Source: Timema cristinae
Lineage: Eukaryota; Arthropoda; Insecta; Phasmatodea; Timematidae
Reading direction: 5' to 3'
Assembly (NCBI GenBank): GCA_039000515.1
Contig: JBCFYV010000100.1
Coordinates: 21,574,716 to 21,638,715 of the forward strand
DNA: 64,000 nucleotides
The position numbers were made by a program, and so were the translations under genes. How positions within the stretch are numbered: position 1 is the first letter of the stretch; each line of letters opens with the position of its first letter. Positions 41,826 through 53,459 of the stretch are shown here, one piece after another. A model generated the notes under the pieces. The model was not told where the DNA came from. It worked only from the letters and a program-made list of their open reading frames with translations, and did not search any database.

Positions 41826-42625
41826 AGCCAGGCTGGAAACAGTAATGGATGTAAGGTAAAGTAAAGGACACACGAGGGGTGAGGAAGGGGGGAGAGAGGG
41901 GGGGACGACATTTGAAACTCTTATTTTACACTAATTTTCAGCAGAGTTCGTCTAGGTGTGCTATATTTTCATTCAGTGGATTGTATCATAGGTTAATCAA
42001 TCAACTGAGCTTAACTGCCTCAAATGTATCTCAGAGCCACATAAAAACTGAGACGGGTCCAAGGAGGGGTCATATAAAATATTAAACAATATCGATGGAC
42101 ACTAACACAATGACTAACCATTTGCCCACTCTATTTCCTACAGGATCTAATCAATAACTCTTTCAACTCATTTTTAATCTGCAGAAAAGCAAGTGTTTTA
42201 AAACCTAAACTCTCTAGTTATTAGATTACCAAGTTTAGTATAGTAACCAATTATTTAAATTGATTTTTTTTTTATTAATACCAACACCTAACCTAATATC
42301 TAAGTACATGGTTACTACTTTTATTGTGATAGTGACATTTGGTTTTATGTTTTTCTTTATTAAAAATTAAAATATTGTTAATCAAAATTGTGTTAATCAA
42401 AATTGTGTTTTACCTTGCAATTTCACCTTTTATAATTATAATTATTAATTAAAATTATTTTATGAACCAGTAATATTATTAGTAAAATTATTATAAATTA
42501 AAATCTTAATTAGATAAAATTATTAAAGTTCTACTTGAAGGAGCCTTATGACAACCAATCGCTCCCCTTGACGATACGCCCCAGGTCAACATTTGCATAG
42601 AACTGTATATGTTTTACATCTACGT
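41826..42625. other. AT-rich non-coding stretch
   Basis: A G-rich run occurs at 41876-41905 ('gaggaaggggggagagaggg'). No gene is supported. Confidence 0.4.
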
Positions 42626-42626
42626 G

Positions 42627-42652
42627 TCATCATCATCATCATCATCATCATC
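42627..42652. repeat. (ATC)n microsatellite
   Basis: About eight CAT/ATC triplets. Confidence 0.9.
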
Positions 42653-42779
42653 TTATGTACAAAATTTTGATTCTATTAAACTTCGTATTGTATTAAAAGA
42701 AGCTCGCCCTGTTCAGTTGTGTCCATCGGTCTGAGGGTATTTAAACACTAAACCGGCCACGAATCGCAACAAACTGACC

Positions 42780-42900
42780 CCAATCTAAATGTTCAACTAG
42801 AATGTGTAATACCTCCTATCTGGTTACTTCATTAGGAGTTTGGTTTCCCCAATGAGTCATACAGATATTTTACCAAGCAATGTGGTATTAAAAGTTTTAA
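42780..42900 (+). repeat. Dispersed repeat, copy 1
   Basis: 'actagaatgtgtaatacctc', 'ggtttccccaatgagtcata' and 'ttttaccaagcaatgt' match 45755-45840 ('actaaaatgtgcattacttc', 'ggtttccccaatgaatcatg', 'ttttactcagtaatgt') on the same strand. Confidence 0.6.
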
Positions 42901-43029
42901 GACATTTAAAATAAAAGCAATGTTTGATATAGTTTACCAGTACATGGCCGATGGATGAGAGAGGTTGAAAAACAAGACCGTAGTTAGATTCAAGATGGTT
43001 TGTAAAATAGTAGCTAGTGCATCCGTCCT

Positions 43030-43128
43030 ACCCTTAGCTACTCTACTACCGTGGCAGCATGTCACGTTACATTGTCTGGATGGACCACTGGCAGCGAGGG
43101 GTTCGAATCCCGTAGGATTAGGTGGGTC
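43030..43128 (+). mobile_element. tRNA-like SINE head fragment
   Basis: 'ggcagcgaggggttcgaatc' followed by 'ccgtagg' is a good box B context. The upstream D-arm equivalent is unclear. It abuts the D-family SINE. Confidence 0.4.
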
Positions 43129-43440
43129 GTTAACCAGCCCTGTGGTGTAGTAGTCAATGCACCTGGCTACGAGTCTAGGGGTCCCGAGTTTGATTTCAGG
43201 ATGGAACGTTTGGTATTTTCCCCGAAAGAAGAATTACCCCAACGGTCACTAGGGTTTGGTTAATTAGTTTGTGTTTCCACTGGTTCCACACCCTATATAC
43301 TCACTATCACCATCATCTCAACTTTACCGGACATGGGAAGAGCTTTCATAGAAAGGATGTACGATTAGTACGTTTAGGCATCCCCTGGGCAACGGTACGT
43401 TAGTACTGAGTAATCATTCAACCAACTGTGTTACGAGTAA
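43129..43440 (+). mobile_element. D-family tRNA-derived SINE, copy 2
   Basis: It starts TTAACCAGCCCTGTGGTGTA with box A-like TGGTGTAGTAGTCAATGCA and box B-like CGAGTTTGATTTC. The body is 'gtttggttaattagtttgtg', 'tgtttccactggttcc' and 'tcactatcaccatcatctca'. It ends 'gcaacggtacgttagtactg'. It is the reverse-complement partner of 41138-41463. Confidence 0.75.
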
Positions 43441-43594
43441 TATGGCCCAGACGCAATATTATCATTATTTAGTTGTGTCGTTGGAATTAGGCAAATGTGA
43501 AGTATAAATAAATATTCAAAAGTATATTCTATTTATTTATGCGAAACATAATGATCTAGTAAGTAAATGGTTACGTATAACATACTATCCCTGT

Positions 43595-43800
43595 GACGCA
43601 AGTATGTTCGCGATACCGAGGGAGCTCACAAACTTCCAGAAGGCCCGAGTTTGACCCCGTGGAATTGAGCCGCCAGAGCTCAATTTCCTTATCCCAGATC
43701 CTCTTCGCTGATGTTTGGATTACTCTCTGTATCTTTAACAAATTAGCGTGATTAGTGCATATTTGTATGAACCAAGAAGATGGGATGCTAAAAATAATTG
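43595..43800 (+). mobile_element. B-family SINE, strongly decayed
   Basis: 'aaggcccgagtttgaccccg' (box B relic), 'ctcaatttccttatcccaga', 'aacaaattagcgtgattagt' and 'gtatgaaccaagaagatggg' (tail relic). Confidence 0.45.
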
Positions 43801-43993
43801 TGAAAGATTATTTGATTACATTTATATAACCCATCAAAAATTGTATACACTAAATTAAAGGTTCTGGTTTGAGCTCACATATCCTATATATAGTAGGATT
43901 CAGAATGAAACGTTTATAAAATACCTAAATAAATTTGTTTACAGCCAATTATGATTACATTTTAATATTTACATTAATTGTATTAATTTATAG

Positions 43994-44203
43994 GTATTGA
44001 CAATATACACCAATACAGTTGCCGATCACATTACTTCACGTTTGAATGCAAAAAAGTACAGGATGGGGTGGAAACAGACGATCTATGCCGAGGAAAGTGA
44101 TGGACAACGTGTTGAGGTTTGTATGACGTCGGGGAGCTCTCATCAGTGGCATTATCTTAGAAAGTGTACAAGTGTAGTATGTAGTTTGCTTTTATTTAGC
44201 TAG
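43994..44203 (+). CDS. Possible orphan exon, unidentified
   Basis: A T-rich acceptor ending 'ttaatttatag' (43993) is followed by about 69 open codons to TAG 44203 with well-mixed composition: 'TNTVADHITSRLNAKKYRMG', 'WKQTIYAEESDGQRVEVCMT', 'SGSSHQWHYLRKCT'. There is no ATG near the front, so if real it is an internal or last exon. I see no matching donor or neighbouring exon and do not recognise the family. It could be a chance frame or a piece of a mobile element. Confidence 0.25.
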   Translation, partial: VLTIYTNTVADHITSRLNAKKYRMGWKQTIYAEESDGQRVEVCMTSGSSHQWHYLRKCTSVVCSLLLFS

Positions 44204-44725
44204 TGAATATTTACTTTTCAATTAAAGTGTTAATTTTCAAGTCACTACTCGTCTAATTATTTCTGCCTTCTTCTGTGTATCTGGTACCTTCCTAGCTGTC
44301 AGTTCTTCCTATAAAATATATACTTTCTTTAATTTCTTTAATTTACAGTGTTCACGGGGTACATAATAAATTGTCTAAGAATTTAAATACAAATATCCTT
44401 GGCACTACCTCAAAAGTACTTATTTTATTTACTTTCTTGGGGTATTTATCGTGCGCTCTGAAGTTTCAATGAGTAGATTATAAACATAAAATGAATTAAA
44501 AAGTAATTTAAGACTAGAATATATACAAAATTCTGCCCACAAGCCGTTAATTCGTCAAGGCAAAAGGGTAAGTTCTAATTTTCCCCACTTGTAAACTTTT
44601 CGGTTATGGCAATGAATTTAAGCCAGTACCCTTAATGCAGGAGACAGTTATAATACAAAATAAACAAAGTTATAGTACAAAAAATATATAAACAATGCTA
44701 TTTATTAATTGTGATTTATAAGTTC
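44204..44725. other. AT-rich non-coding stretch
   Basis: Nothing recognisable. Confidence 0.4.
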
Positions 44726-45209
44726 ACTAGATAGCTGTTGCCCGCGGCTTTGCTCGCGTGGAAGTTGATTATATACAAATACGAAAATATACATATGTAT
44801 TTACAGATTAATTTAAAATATTACGTTACGTTGATGACCATAACTTGACCTCAGATCAAAAATAATACAAGTCCGATACAAACTTTCACCCCCTTTTTCA
44901 TCCCTTATTAAATAAAATTTCCAAAATTCCTGAAACACGTATTTATTTGTTTTACGTCAATAACCGAGATACAAAATTTTGTTTATGTAACTTTCAAAAT
45001 GACGGACTTTCATACATATTATCATACATATTATCATCCCTATTTTGACCCTTGGGGTGGAATTTTCTAAAATACTTTCTTAGTGGGTGCCTACATAACA
45101 AAATGAATATACAGTCCGAATTTCATGCTTGTAGCCTTGATAGTTTGCGCTCGGCGATGATGAATCAGTCAGTCAGTCAGTCAGGACATGTTATTTTATA
45201 AGTATAGTT
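44726..45209 (+). mobile_element. Widespread arthropod retroelement-like repeat
   Basis: It begins 'tagatagctgttgcccgcgg' and 'ctttgctcgcgtggaa', and ends 'gcgctcggcgatgatgaatc', then CAGTCAGTCAGTCAGTCAGG and 'acatgttattttataagtat'. I recall this begin/end pair from many insect genomes. The class is uncertain and I make no database claim. There is no ORF. Confidence 0.6.
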
Positions 45210-45211
45210 AC

Positions 45212-45425
45212 CTAACTTCACCTCTTAGTAATTCTGGGCTATTTGAATATTTACACTAATGGGATAGGGAAGAGGGAAGTAGAATTTAGAGGAAGTGTAC
45301 TATTATATGTATGTGAAGGGGAAGTGGGAAGATATTAGGGAAAAACCAGCTCAATACACCCCTGTGATGTTTGAATCCCAACCTTCTCAAAGTCAATAAA
45401 CCAAACTATACGAGACTGACGCCTT
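45212..45425 (-). mobile_element. B-family SINE
   Basis: 'taacttcacctcttagtaat' and 'tctgggctatttgaatat' (tail side), 'tagaggaagtgtactattat', 'aaaaaccagctcaatacacc', decayed box B 'gatgtttgaatcccaacctt', head 'caataaaccaaactatacga'. Confidence 0.6.
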
Positions 45426-46075
45426 TATCAAAACCAGTAGGCTTTTCTCCGTGTGGGTGTAGACATATATGTCTTACACTTGCACTAAAATTATTGGATT
45501 TATTTTCCAATTAATCATCTCTACTTGTTATGATCATTCATAAAAGTTTTATTTAATTCCAAACACGATAAACACGATAAACAAGTTAGTCGAAAACTTC
45601 AACCTTTTAGAAGAGAATGACCTAATTTCTTCAAAGTGGTTGTAATGAGAAAATAAATTTCCACTATAAATGACAGTCCAATGCGTCAAAGACCAAGTGG
45701 GTCAACCAGTGATAAAACACGATGAGAAAGGTAGGTCTTCTGCAAGGGTCTGTTACAACTAAAATGTGCATTACTTCACATCTGGTGACTTCATTTGGTT
45801 TCCCCAATGAATCATGCCACTCTTTTACTCAGTAATGTAAATCGACATTTTAAGATAGTTGGGTGTGTGATAGCTTTGAAATATCAAAGTCCAAGGTCAA
45901 ATATCCTTCGATTCATATTAGACATACCACTAAAAATCTTCTCATCTTCGAAAGATTTAAAGGAAAGAAGAAAACTACCATACATCATGAACATATTTGA
46001 AACATCTCACTAAATATGACATATTTCAACATTTAATTAATTTTTTTATTTGAAGTTTTTAACGTGCACTTTCTG
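45426..46075. other. AT-rich non-coding stretch with a dispersed repeat
   Basis: 45755-45840 is copy 2 of the repeat at 42780-42900. No gene is supported. Confidence 0.45.
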
Positions 46076-46260
46076 AATCGACTGATTTTATAAGCGAGGG
46101 TGAAAGGGACTACCAATTTTGCCAGGAAAAATATTTTCAGATACCATCCAGGGTTCTTTAACGCCAAAATCAAAATGGGGCCAACGCTTTACTGTCCCTT
46201 CAAAGGAGGTTGTGCTATGGATTTTTAACACTCAATAAAATCCATTGACCCCGGGTTTGA
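46076..46260 (+). repeat. Dispersed repeat, copy 2
   Basis: 'ccagggttctttaacgccaa', 'ggggccaacgctttactgtc' and 'aaaggaggttgtgctatgga' match 20815-20960. Confidence 0.6.
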
Positions 46261-46639
46261 GACGACAAACGTCGGGTTCTGAGGTTAGCACTATAACTTA
46301 AATTTCCACAGAGATAGAAAAGATTTAAGCATGCTTGTAACCTCAAAAGATTATTTTAACACAAACTAGTGATTAAATTACATCTCTAAATTAAGATATT
46401 TCAGCATAATATAAGAAAGTTTGCTTTATTTTTTTCTGCTTTAAATATTTCCCTTAACCTAGATCCACCTAATGGAAAAATTAAATTAGGGTTATGCGGA
46501 AAAAACAGCTTCTCTTAGACTTCAGTTCAAATTTAAAGTGACCTTGGTGCATCCTTATAAGTTATGTAAAATTAAAATAATTGACCTGTACATGGGCAAG
46601 TTATTAAAAGAGTTTGACAAGAACAGGTTTTACTTCAAG

Positions 46640-46745
46640 GTGGTTAGGGATAGGGTGTAATGAGGGGGACTGGATAGAACTAGTTCAAGATATGGATAGG
46701 GTGTAATTAAGTGGACTGGATAGAGCTAGTTCAAGATAGGTATTG
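46640..46745 (+). repeat. 46-bp tandem repeat, two units
   Basis: 'ggatagggtgtaatgagg'-type units starting near 46649 and 46694. They are the reverse complement of the tandem repeat at 24055-24205. Confidence 0.75.
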
Positions 46746-47304
46746 GTGGCGTAGCTTTGTAAGTGCGCAATAGAATTTCAAGTTCCTAATTCCATAGAGT
46801 AAGTAAGCTCTGTAAATAGCGTTTAGTTTAATTTTTACGCGTAGTGATCTCAAATATTCATGAATATTTATTATGAACATCACGGAATTTGAACAAGATT
46901 TTTTTTTCTTTCTATTGTAAAAGCGTATATTAAAACGAATAGATGTTCATAAAAAAATATTCTACAACTCTTGAGATTAATATGTGTAGAAAATTAAACT
47001 ATATCTTTCTTCTGGAACATATTTTATTTATTTTGTTTAAGGGAAGTGTAATAAACTGAGCTCATATCTTCCTTCCCAATCCTACTCATATCTCTGAAGC
47101 TACGACCACCACTAGTGTTTACTCTCAGTAGGCTGTAGCCTCTTCTAGCGTGACAAATCTTACAACAGATGAATAATTATCTTCTGTCGGCTTCAATGCT
47201 TCCGCGCGTCTCTGCGGTGTTTGTTCTTAGACTGCCGGTATTACGTGAACAACGCTGTGAAATGTTGCGTCTCAACTATACTAGAGTTAAATATTGGATT
47301 TAAT
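46746..47304. other. Non-coding stretch
   Basis: A GC-richer patch at 47090-47280 lacks coding or RNA signals that I can support. Confidence 0.4.
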
Positions 47305-47530
47305 GCATCGTGGCTTGCTACCGGCACGGGCTATACGCTTATGTACTAAATACGCTGCTGATGTTAGGGATGAGGATGTATATTTATAAGAAGTGCACCC
47401 GCATTTGCGTGGAAGGAGAGTATAAAACCATTTTGTGGCAAACCACCCTCAGCGCACTCGACTGGGATTGAAACCCGATCTCCCCGTTTTCGGCAGTCTA
47501 GTCTAAAACTAGTGTAGAGCGTTAAATTAT
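47305..47530 (-). mobile_element. B-family SINE, near full length
   Basis: Tail relic 'tgctaccggcacgggctata', body 'cgcatttgcgtggaaggaga', 'aaaccaccctcagcgcactc', box B complement 'gggattgaaacccgatctcc', head 'tcggcagtctagtctaaaac'. Confidence 0.75.
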
Positions 47531-47534
47531 GCCG

Positions 47535-47690
47535 CCACTAGAGTGGGTCTAGGAAGGTTTAGTTTAGATGAAGTGCACCAACATTTGCGTGTAAGGAGAG
47601 CGTAAAGCCATTTTGGGAAAAACCACCCTCAGTGCACCCGACTGGGATCGAACCCCGATCACCTTAGACCATGCAGCCATTGAGGTGAGT
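47535..47690 (-). mobile_element. B-family SINE, tail-less copy
   Basis: 'acatttgcgtgtaaggagag', 'aaaaccaccctcagtgcacc', box B complement GGGATCGAACCCCGATCACC, head 'ttagaccatgcagccattga'. It lies directly beside the previous copy, with the same orientation. Confidence 0.7.
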
Positions 47691-47891
47691 ATTTACACTG
47701 TTAGACTAGAGGTGTTATAGGTAGGGTTTTTTGGAAATTTTCCTGCATTTTTCCTAGCAGGAAAGTGAGAAACTGCCTAGGAAACAAAACATTTCAAGCC
47801 ATCAAGTAGGGTTTTGAAACCTGACCCACTCATCGCTAACAAAACAGACTAAATGAGTTTGATGGATCTTCCTTCGTACTCAATGGTAGGA

Positions 47892-47896
<5 letters not shown>

Positions 47897-47948
<52 letters not shown>

Positions 47949-47953
47949 ATATG
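47897..47953. repeat. (TA)n microsatellite
   Basis: About 28 TA units with one interruption. Confidence 0.95.
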
Positions 47954-47964
47954 TATGCATATAC

Positions 47965-48175
47965 ATGTATTTTCAACCTTTCGGACTATCCATATATTTA
48001 CATTTATCGGGTAGGATGAGGAAGGTAGAATAAGAAAGAAGAATTCTACTCTCATTTTCGTGAAGGCAGGGTAGGAAACAATTGAGAAAAATCTATCCTC
48101 AATATACTTACCTTGGATTTTTTTTTTAAACCTACAACCACACTACAGGTAACTGGGACTAGATTAACCTAACAT
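47965..48175 (-). mobile_element. B-family SINE, decayed
   Basis: 'cctttcggactatccatata' (tail relic), 'tctactctcattttcgtgaa', 'aaatctatcctcaatatact', then a T-run and 'ggactagattaacctaacat'. Confidence 0.5.
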
Positions 48176-48480
48176 TAATTGTGTGTGCTCTCCGATGAGG
48201 GTATTTCGATGTAATTACTATACGTAATTAAAGAAGATACTTTAGGGGGCGATTTGAAATATGTTTGGTCAATCTCTTGAGAAATCATAGAATGTAAAAA
48301 TGTATAACAATAGAACCGAGACTATGATAATTATAAACCCTAGGATTATTACATAAACATGCAATGAGAACGTTTTGATATTACCTCACGTGTGTATAAT
48401 AGGAACAATTATTTCAGGCGAGTGATAATAAAATGCACTCATTTGTAACTCAAAGCCAGTAACTAAGAGCCAGTTTCTTA
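48176..48480. other. AT-rich non-coding stretch
   Basis: Nothing recognisable. Confidence 0.4.
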
Positions 48481-48511
48481 GTCAGACTTGGTACTCCTCA
48501 AGTGAGGTGCT

Positions 48512-50265
48512 ATACTACCTACTATACCTACCTATACCTACCTATACTTACCTGTACCTACCTGTACCTACCTAAATATACATATACCTACCTATACCTA
48601 CCAATACCTACCTATACTTACCTGTACCTACCTGTACCTACCTATAACTACCTATACCTACCTATACCTACCTATACCTACCTATAACTACCTATACCTA
48701 CCTATACTACCTATACCTACCTTAACTACCTATACTACCTATACCTACCTATAACTACCTATACCTACCTATAACTACCTACTACCTACACTATACCTAC
48801 CTATAACTACCTATAACTACCTATACCTACCTATACCTACCTATACCTACCTATAACTACCTATACCTACTATTAACTACCTATAACTACCTATAACTAC
48901 CTATAACTACCTATAACCTACCTATAACTACCTATAACTACCTATACCTACCTATAACTACCTATAACTACCTATACTACCTATACCTACCTATAAATAC
49001 CTATAACTACCTATACCTACCTATAACTACCTATACCTACCTATAACTACCTATACCTACCTATACCTACCTTAACTAACCTACCTATAACTACCTATAA
49101 CTACCTATACTACCTATACTACCTATATACCTACCTATATACTACCTATACTACTTATACCTACCTATAACTACCTATAAACTACCTATACCTTACCTAT
49201 AACTACCTATACTACCTATACATACTACTATACCTACCTATAACTACCTATACTACCTATACTACCTATAACTACCTATAACTACCTATAACTACCTATA
49301 ACTACCTATACCTACCTATAACTACCTATAACTACCATATACCTACCTATACCTACCTATACCTACCTATAACTACCTATAACTACCTATACTACCTATA
49401 ACTACCTATAACTACCTATACCTACCTATACTACCTATAATACCTATACCTACCTATAACTACCTATACCTACCTATACCTACCTATACCTACCTATACC
49501 TACCTATAACTACCTATAACTACCTATACCTACCATAACTACCTATACCTACCTATACCTACCTATACCTACCTAAACCTACCTATACCTACCTATACCT
49601 ACCTATAACCTACCTATACTACCTATACCTACCTATAACTACCTATACCTACCTATACCTACCTATACCTACCTATACCTACCTATACCTACCTATACCT
49701 ACCTATAACTACCTATACTACCTATACCTACCTATAACTACCTATACTACCTATACCTACCTTACCTACCTAAACCTACATATACCTACCTATACCTACC
49801 TAAATCTTACCTATACCTACTAACCTACCATATACCTACCTATACTTCCTACCTACTTACCTACCTAAATATACATATACCTACCTATACCTAACTATAC
49901 TTACACTATACCTATCTAAACCTACCTATACCTACCTAAACCTACATATATATCCTACTATCTATACCTACTAACCTACCTATACCTACCTAACTATCTA
50001 TACCTACATAACCTACATAATCTACTTACCTATCTAAACCTACCTAACCACCTAATACTTACTTACTATACCTATTAACTACTATACTTACCTAACCTAT
50101 CTAAACCTACCTTACTACCTAACTACTAATCTACTTACCTACCTAAACCGACCTAGATCTATATATACTTACCTATACCTACCTCTATCTACCTATACCT
50201 ACCTATACTTACCTATACCTATCTAAACCTTCCTATACCTACATATACCTGCCTATACTAACCTA
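48512..50265. repeat. 10-bp CCTATAMCTA tandem array, 1.75 kb
   Basis: About 170-180 units alternating CCTATACCTA, CCTATAACTA and the 9-mer CCTATACTA. Order is tightest in 48.6-49.75 kb and decays from 49.75 kb onward. The plus strand is nearly free of G. A 61-codon YLYLPIPTYT-type frame at its start is an artefact. Confidence 0.95.
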
Positions 50266-50865
50266 GGTCCAGGAGCGTAAACGGTATTTCATTTCGGGGG
50301 GTGATATAAATTCAAACGAATAAATCTAAACAATTTTGAAATAAAAATCAGGAAAAGTTGTATCTACACACACCTCAAACAATGGCTCCTTAAAAATAAC
50401 CAAATAAATTGACAATAATAGCCAGAGAAACAAGCATCCCACAAATATAACACTAGACCCTACTGTTTCTGTCCGCCAGTCTAGTCCATATGAACCTTAC
50501 AGTTTACACACGTATTAACTGATGAGGTTTCTCCGCTATTTCGCCTAATACCATATCAATGTTTATGTCCATCACTATACGCACATACATAAACGTCAGT
50601 CGATCGATCTATCGATACCAAATAATCTGCTATATCTATAATCACATTTCAATGTCGATATTACGATATTATATTACTGTCCACTTGCATAAACAATGTG
50701 TGATACTTGTCCGTCTTCTGTTTATTCTTGGGTTGGTAGATATTTTTTTGGATTATTTTAGAATTCGTGCTGGGGGGTGATCTCCCTCATAACACCCCTT
50801 CCTAGACCATAATAGAATGAGCTAGTCTCGCATATAAAACCGGCCCATTCTATTCTGGTTTAGAT
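50266..50865. other. Unassigned stretch inside the expanded element
   Basis: It begins 'ggtccaggagcgtaaacggt' and 'atttcatttcggggggtgat'. No gene is supported. Confidence 0.4.
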
Positions 50866-51104
50866 AGGTGTCATCCTGTATTTAGTATCACGCTGCACTT
50901 GAGGTGTTCTAGTGCGACAATGACATTCTCAAAGATATCAATAATTCTATTGGTCACCTCGTATATGGAATTATTTGTATAAGAAGTTGAAAATGTATTT
51001 ATAAAATAAGCTTATATTCAGAAAAAAAAATGGAATGGTTTCTAATATTAAGAATAATAATTATGTAAATTTTTCCCAAGAAATTGTCACACCCTAAGCT
51101 AGTT

Positions 51105-51330
51105 TTTTTAGTATTTTTTTCTACTACCTACTAGGGGTATACGTATTTGTACTTAAGATGCTAATGTGTTGGGTTGAGGAAGGTTTAATTTAGAGGGAAT
51201 GTACCCGCATTTGTGTGGAGAAAGATAGCTAAAACCCATTTAGGAAAATCGACCCTAAGTACGCCCGTACCAGGCTTGATACTGCAATATCCCCGTCATA
51301 AACAGTCCATTTGTTGTGAGAGTGACTAAT
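51105..51330 (-). mobile_element. B-family SINE
   Basis: 'taccgactaggggtatacg'-like tail (51121-51145), 'taatttagagggaatgtacc', 'cgcatttgtgtggagaaaga', 'tcgaccctaagtacgcccgt', decayed box B 'caggcttgatactgcaatat', head 'aacagtccatttgttgtgag'. Confidence 0.65.
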
Positions 51331-51849
51331 GAGAGACCCATAATATCATTAAGGAATAATTGCGGACAACACAAGGATTATTATTCTATACAGAGTGGAA
51401 AATCAGAAAAAAACACCACTGGCCACATTCCAGGAATATTTTGGTTCTGGAAGGCTTAGATGACCCCGTGGGCCGTATGTTTGATAGCCCTGCCCTTAAC
51501 AACGTGGTCACTGAAGTAGGCCTAGTATTGTAAACAACTTATTTTTATACCTGCATCTGTAAATGTGAATATATTGTATGTGTTTTTATAAACAGCACAT
51601 ACATATTTGTATGTGTTATCAAATGACAATATACTTGTATCTTGTGGTCAACACACTTTAAGTACTAAATGAAGCAAATATTAAAATTGTTCAACTGTGT
51701 TAAAAAAAAACGAAACACTGTTATCTAAACTATAATTTTAGACTGATATTTTTTATGCAACTACTTATTCAAAATAATAAGTATAATTTTATCATATTAT
51801 TTCTACTGAAATTTTAAAACACTTTTCTATTTGAAACTCGTATCGGTGG
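51331..51849. other. AT-rich non-coding stretch
   Basis: Nothing recognisable. Confidence 0.4.
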
Positions 51850-52719
51850 TTGCATGCAAGGCCACTAGGTTTTCAAACCAGGCCCGGTACCAGGGGTAAC
51901 GTGCGGGCCCCTAATTCTTTTTGTTCTGCTCGACTTCAGTGGCGCTGAAAACCTATTTTTTATAAGGGGTAAATTACCTTAACAGATAAAAGGGGTTTTT
52001 GAGGAGCTATGAGCCTAAACCTTAAAAAAGGCCTGGAGTCCCTAAGCGAATGTTTGAAAAAAGTATACTCCCAAAAGATATTTGGGGCTCCTCTTCTGAA
52101 TTATTTTTAAAAATTACACTTCTCTATAATCTATTTAAATTGGGTCCTTGTCTTGAATCTTACTGAAAATTAGATGCCTATTATATAATATATTTGTAGG
52201 GGGCTTCTCCTAGCAGATTTTTTAAAATTGGATGCTTCTAGAAGCTATTTAGAGTGGCCTTCACCTTGAATTTTTTTGAAAATTTGATGTATTCGGAAGA
52301 TATTTATTTACATTAAATTTTGAAAAGTTGGATGCTCTGAGATGTATCTGGAACTGTCTTCCCCTAGAAAGTTGGGAGATTTGATGCCTTTAGTTAGATG
52401 CTATTAAAAGTAGTTCTCGGCTAGTAATGTTCAACAAATTAAATGCCTCTAAGAGCTATTTAGAATGGTTTACACCCGGCCAAACTTTATAAAAGCTATT
52501 TAGAGTGGTCCTAGTATGTATATTTTTTATTTTACAAAATGCCTCTCATCTTTATTTGGAATAGTCCTTCCCTGTTAAAGTTTTGGAAATTGAATGCCCT
52601 ATTTGGAGTTTGAAACAAGACTATTTTTCATCTTATTATTTGATAATATTTCAAGGAAGATATGGGAGGGACAGATAGCAGCAAGTGTGCAAGAGAGAGG
52701 ATGAGAGTGGAAGAGATTG

Positions 52720-52812
52720 TAGGAGGAAGAATGGTGGAAGGATAGAGGAAGATGGAGGTATTTAACCAAATTGACTCGGCTACAGGCTGAAAACATTTGA
52801 TGATGATGATTC
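52720..52812 (+). repeat. LINE-like 3' tail fragment, copy 2
   Basis: 'aggaagaatggtggaaggat', 'gaggaagatggaggtattta' and 'ctacaggctgaaaacatttg' then 'atgatgatgat' match 24320-24432. Confidence 0.6.
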
Positions 52813-53142
52813 TATAATATCAAAGGTGAGTGAAAAATAAATCCAAAGAGGGCAAAGTTTATTCCAGGAGAGAGGGTGATTTAATTGCAATTGGGTAGAG
52901 GGGCATACGGATTATTTCCCAAGGGGATGGAACCCCCTCCCTCCCTGATACTCCCCCCATGCTCGACTTAGATTTGTACGTTTCTTTTTTGAATCGTTGG
53001 TCACTTTTACTAAACAAAAGCGATGAACGCAAACTAATACATAACTGAACATTGAAATGTTATATCCATGATAAAATATTTAAATAAAAAAAAAAAAAAT
53101 TGATTGCCTGACTTTCTTCACGCACCAAATTTAATCTAAGTA

Positions 53143-53213
53143 TAAAAATAGTAGAAGCGTATAACCCGAACGGGTAGTAAGACGCGGTGCTAAATATTAT
53201 TAAAAATAGTAGA
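53143..53213 (+). mobile_element. Tail-only SINE insertion (45 bp) with duplication
   Basis: The 45 bp at 53156-53200 start AGCGTATAACCCGAACGGGT, continue AGTAAGACGCGGTGC and end TAAATATTAT. They lie between perfect 13-bp duplications TAAAAATAGTAGA (53143-53155, 53201-53213). It has the same length and nearly the same start point as the insertion at 18862-18906. Confidence 0.93.
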
Positions 53214-53459
53214 CTCGTCAAACTTCCGAACACTACTACTAAACAAAGGACAAAACTGTACCGGACCAATGATACGATTGTGACAGACAGGGAGGGTATC
53301 CACACTCGGTGGGCCGGGCATGCTCTGTTCCCAAGTATGGATGGACATCTTATTGCTTATCATTCATGTTTTATTCTATTAAAGTTTTTAAAATTCGTTA
53401 TTCTGGATCTTGGACCCGGACCCCTGGGAGTCACGGGCCCAGTACCATGGTACCAATAG

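Larger units (their letters stand above)
48484..50915. mobile_element. MITE-like element expanded by a tandem array
   Basis: The left end 'cagacttggtactcctcaag' then 'tgaggtgc' (48483-48511) and right end 'gtatttagtatcacgctgca' then 'cttgaggtg' (50878-50907) match the two ends of the 209-bp MITE at 19153-19361. Between them lie the 10-bp tandem array and about 600 bp of unassigned AT-rich sequence. I infer that the array grew inside a member of that family. Confidence 0.5.

Noticed and set aside
48502..48687. YLYLPIPTYT-repeat frame
   Set aside because: Translation of the 10-bp tandem array. It is a low-complexity artefact.
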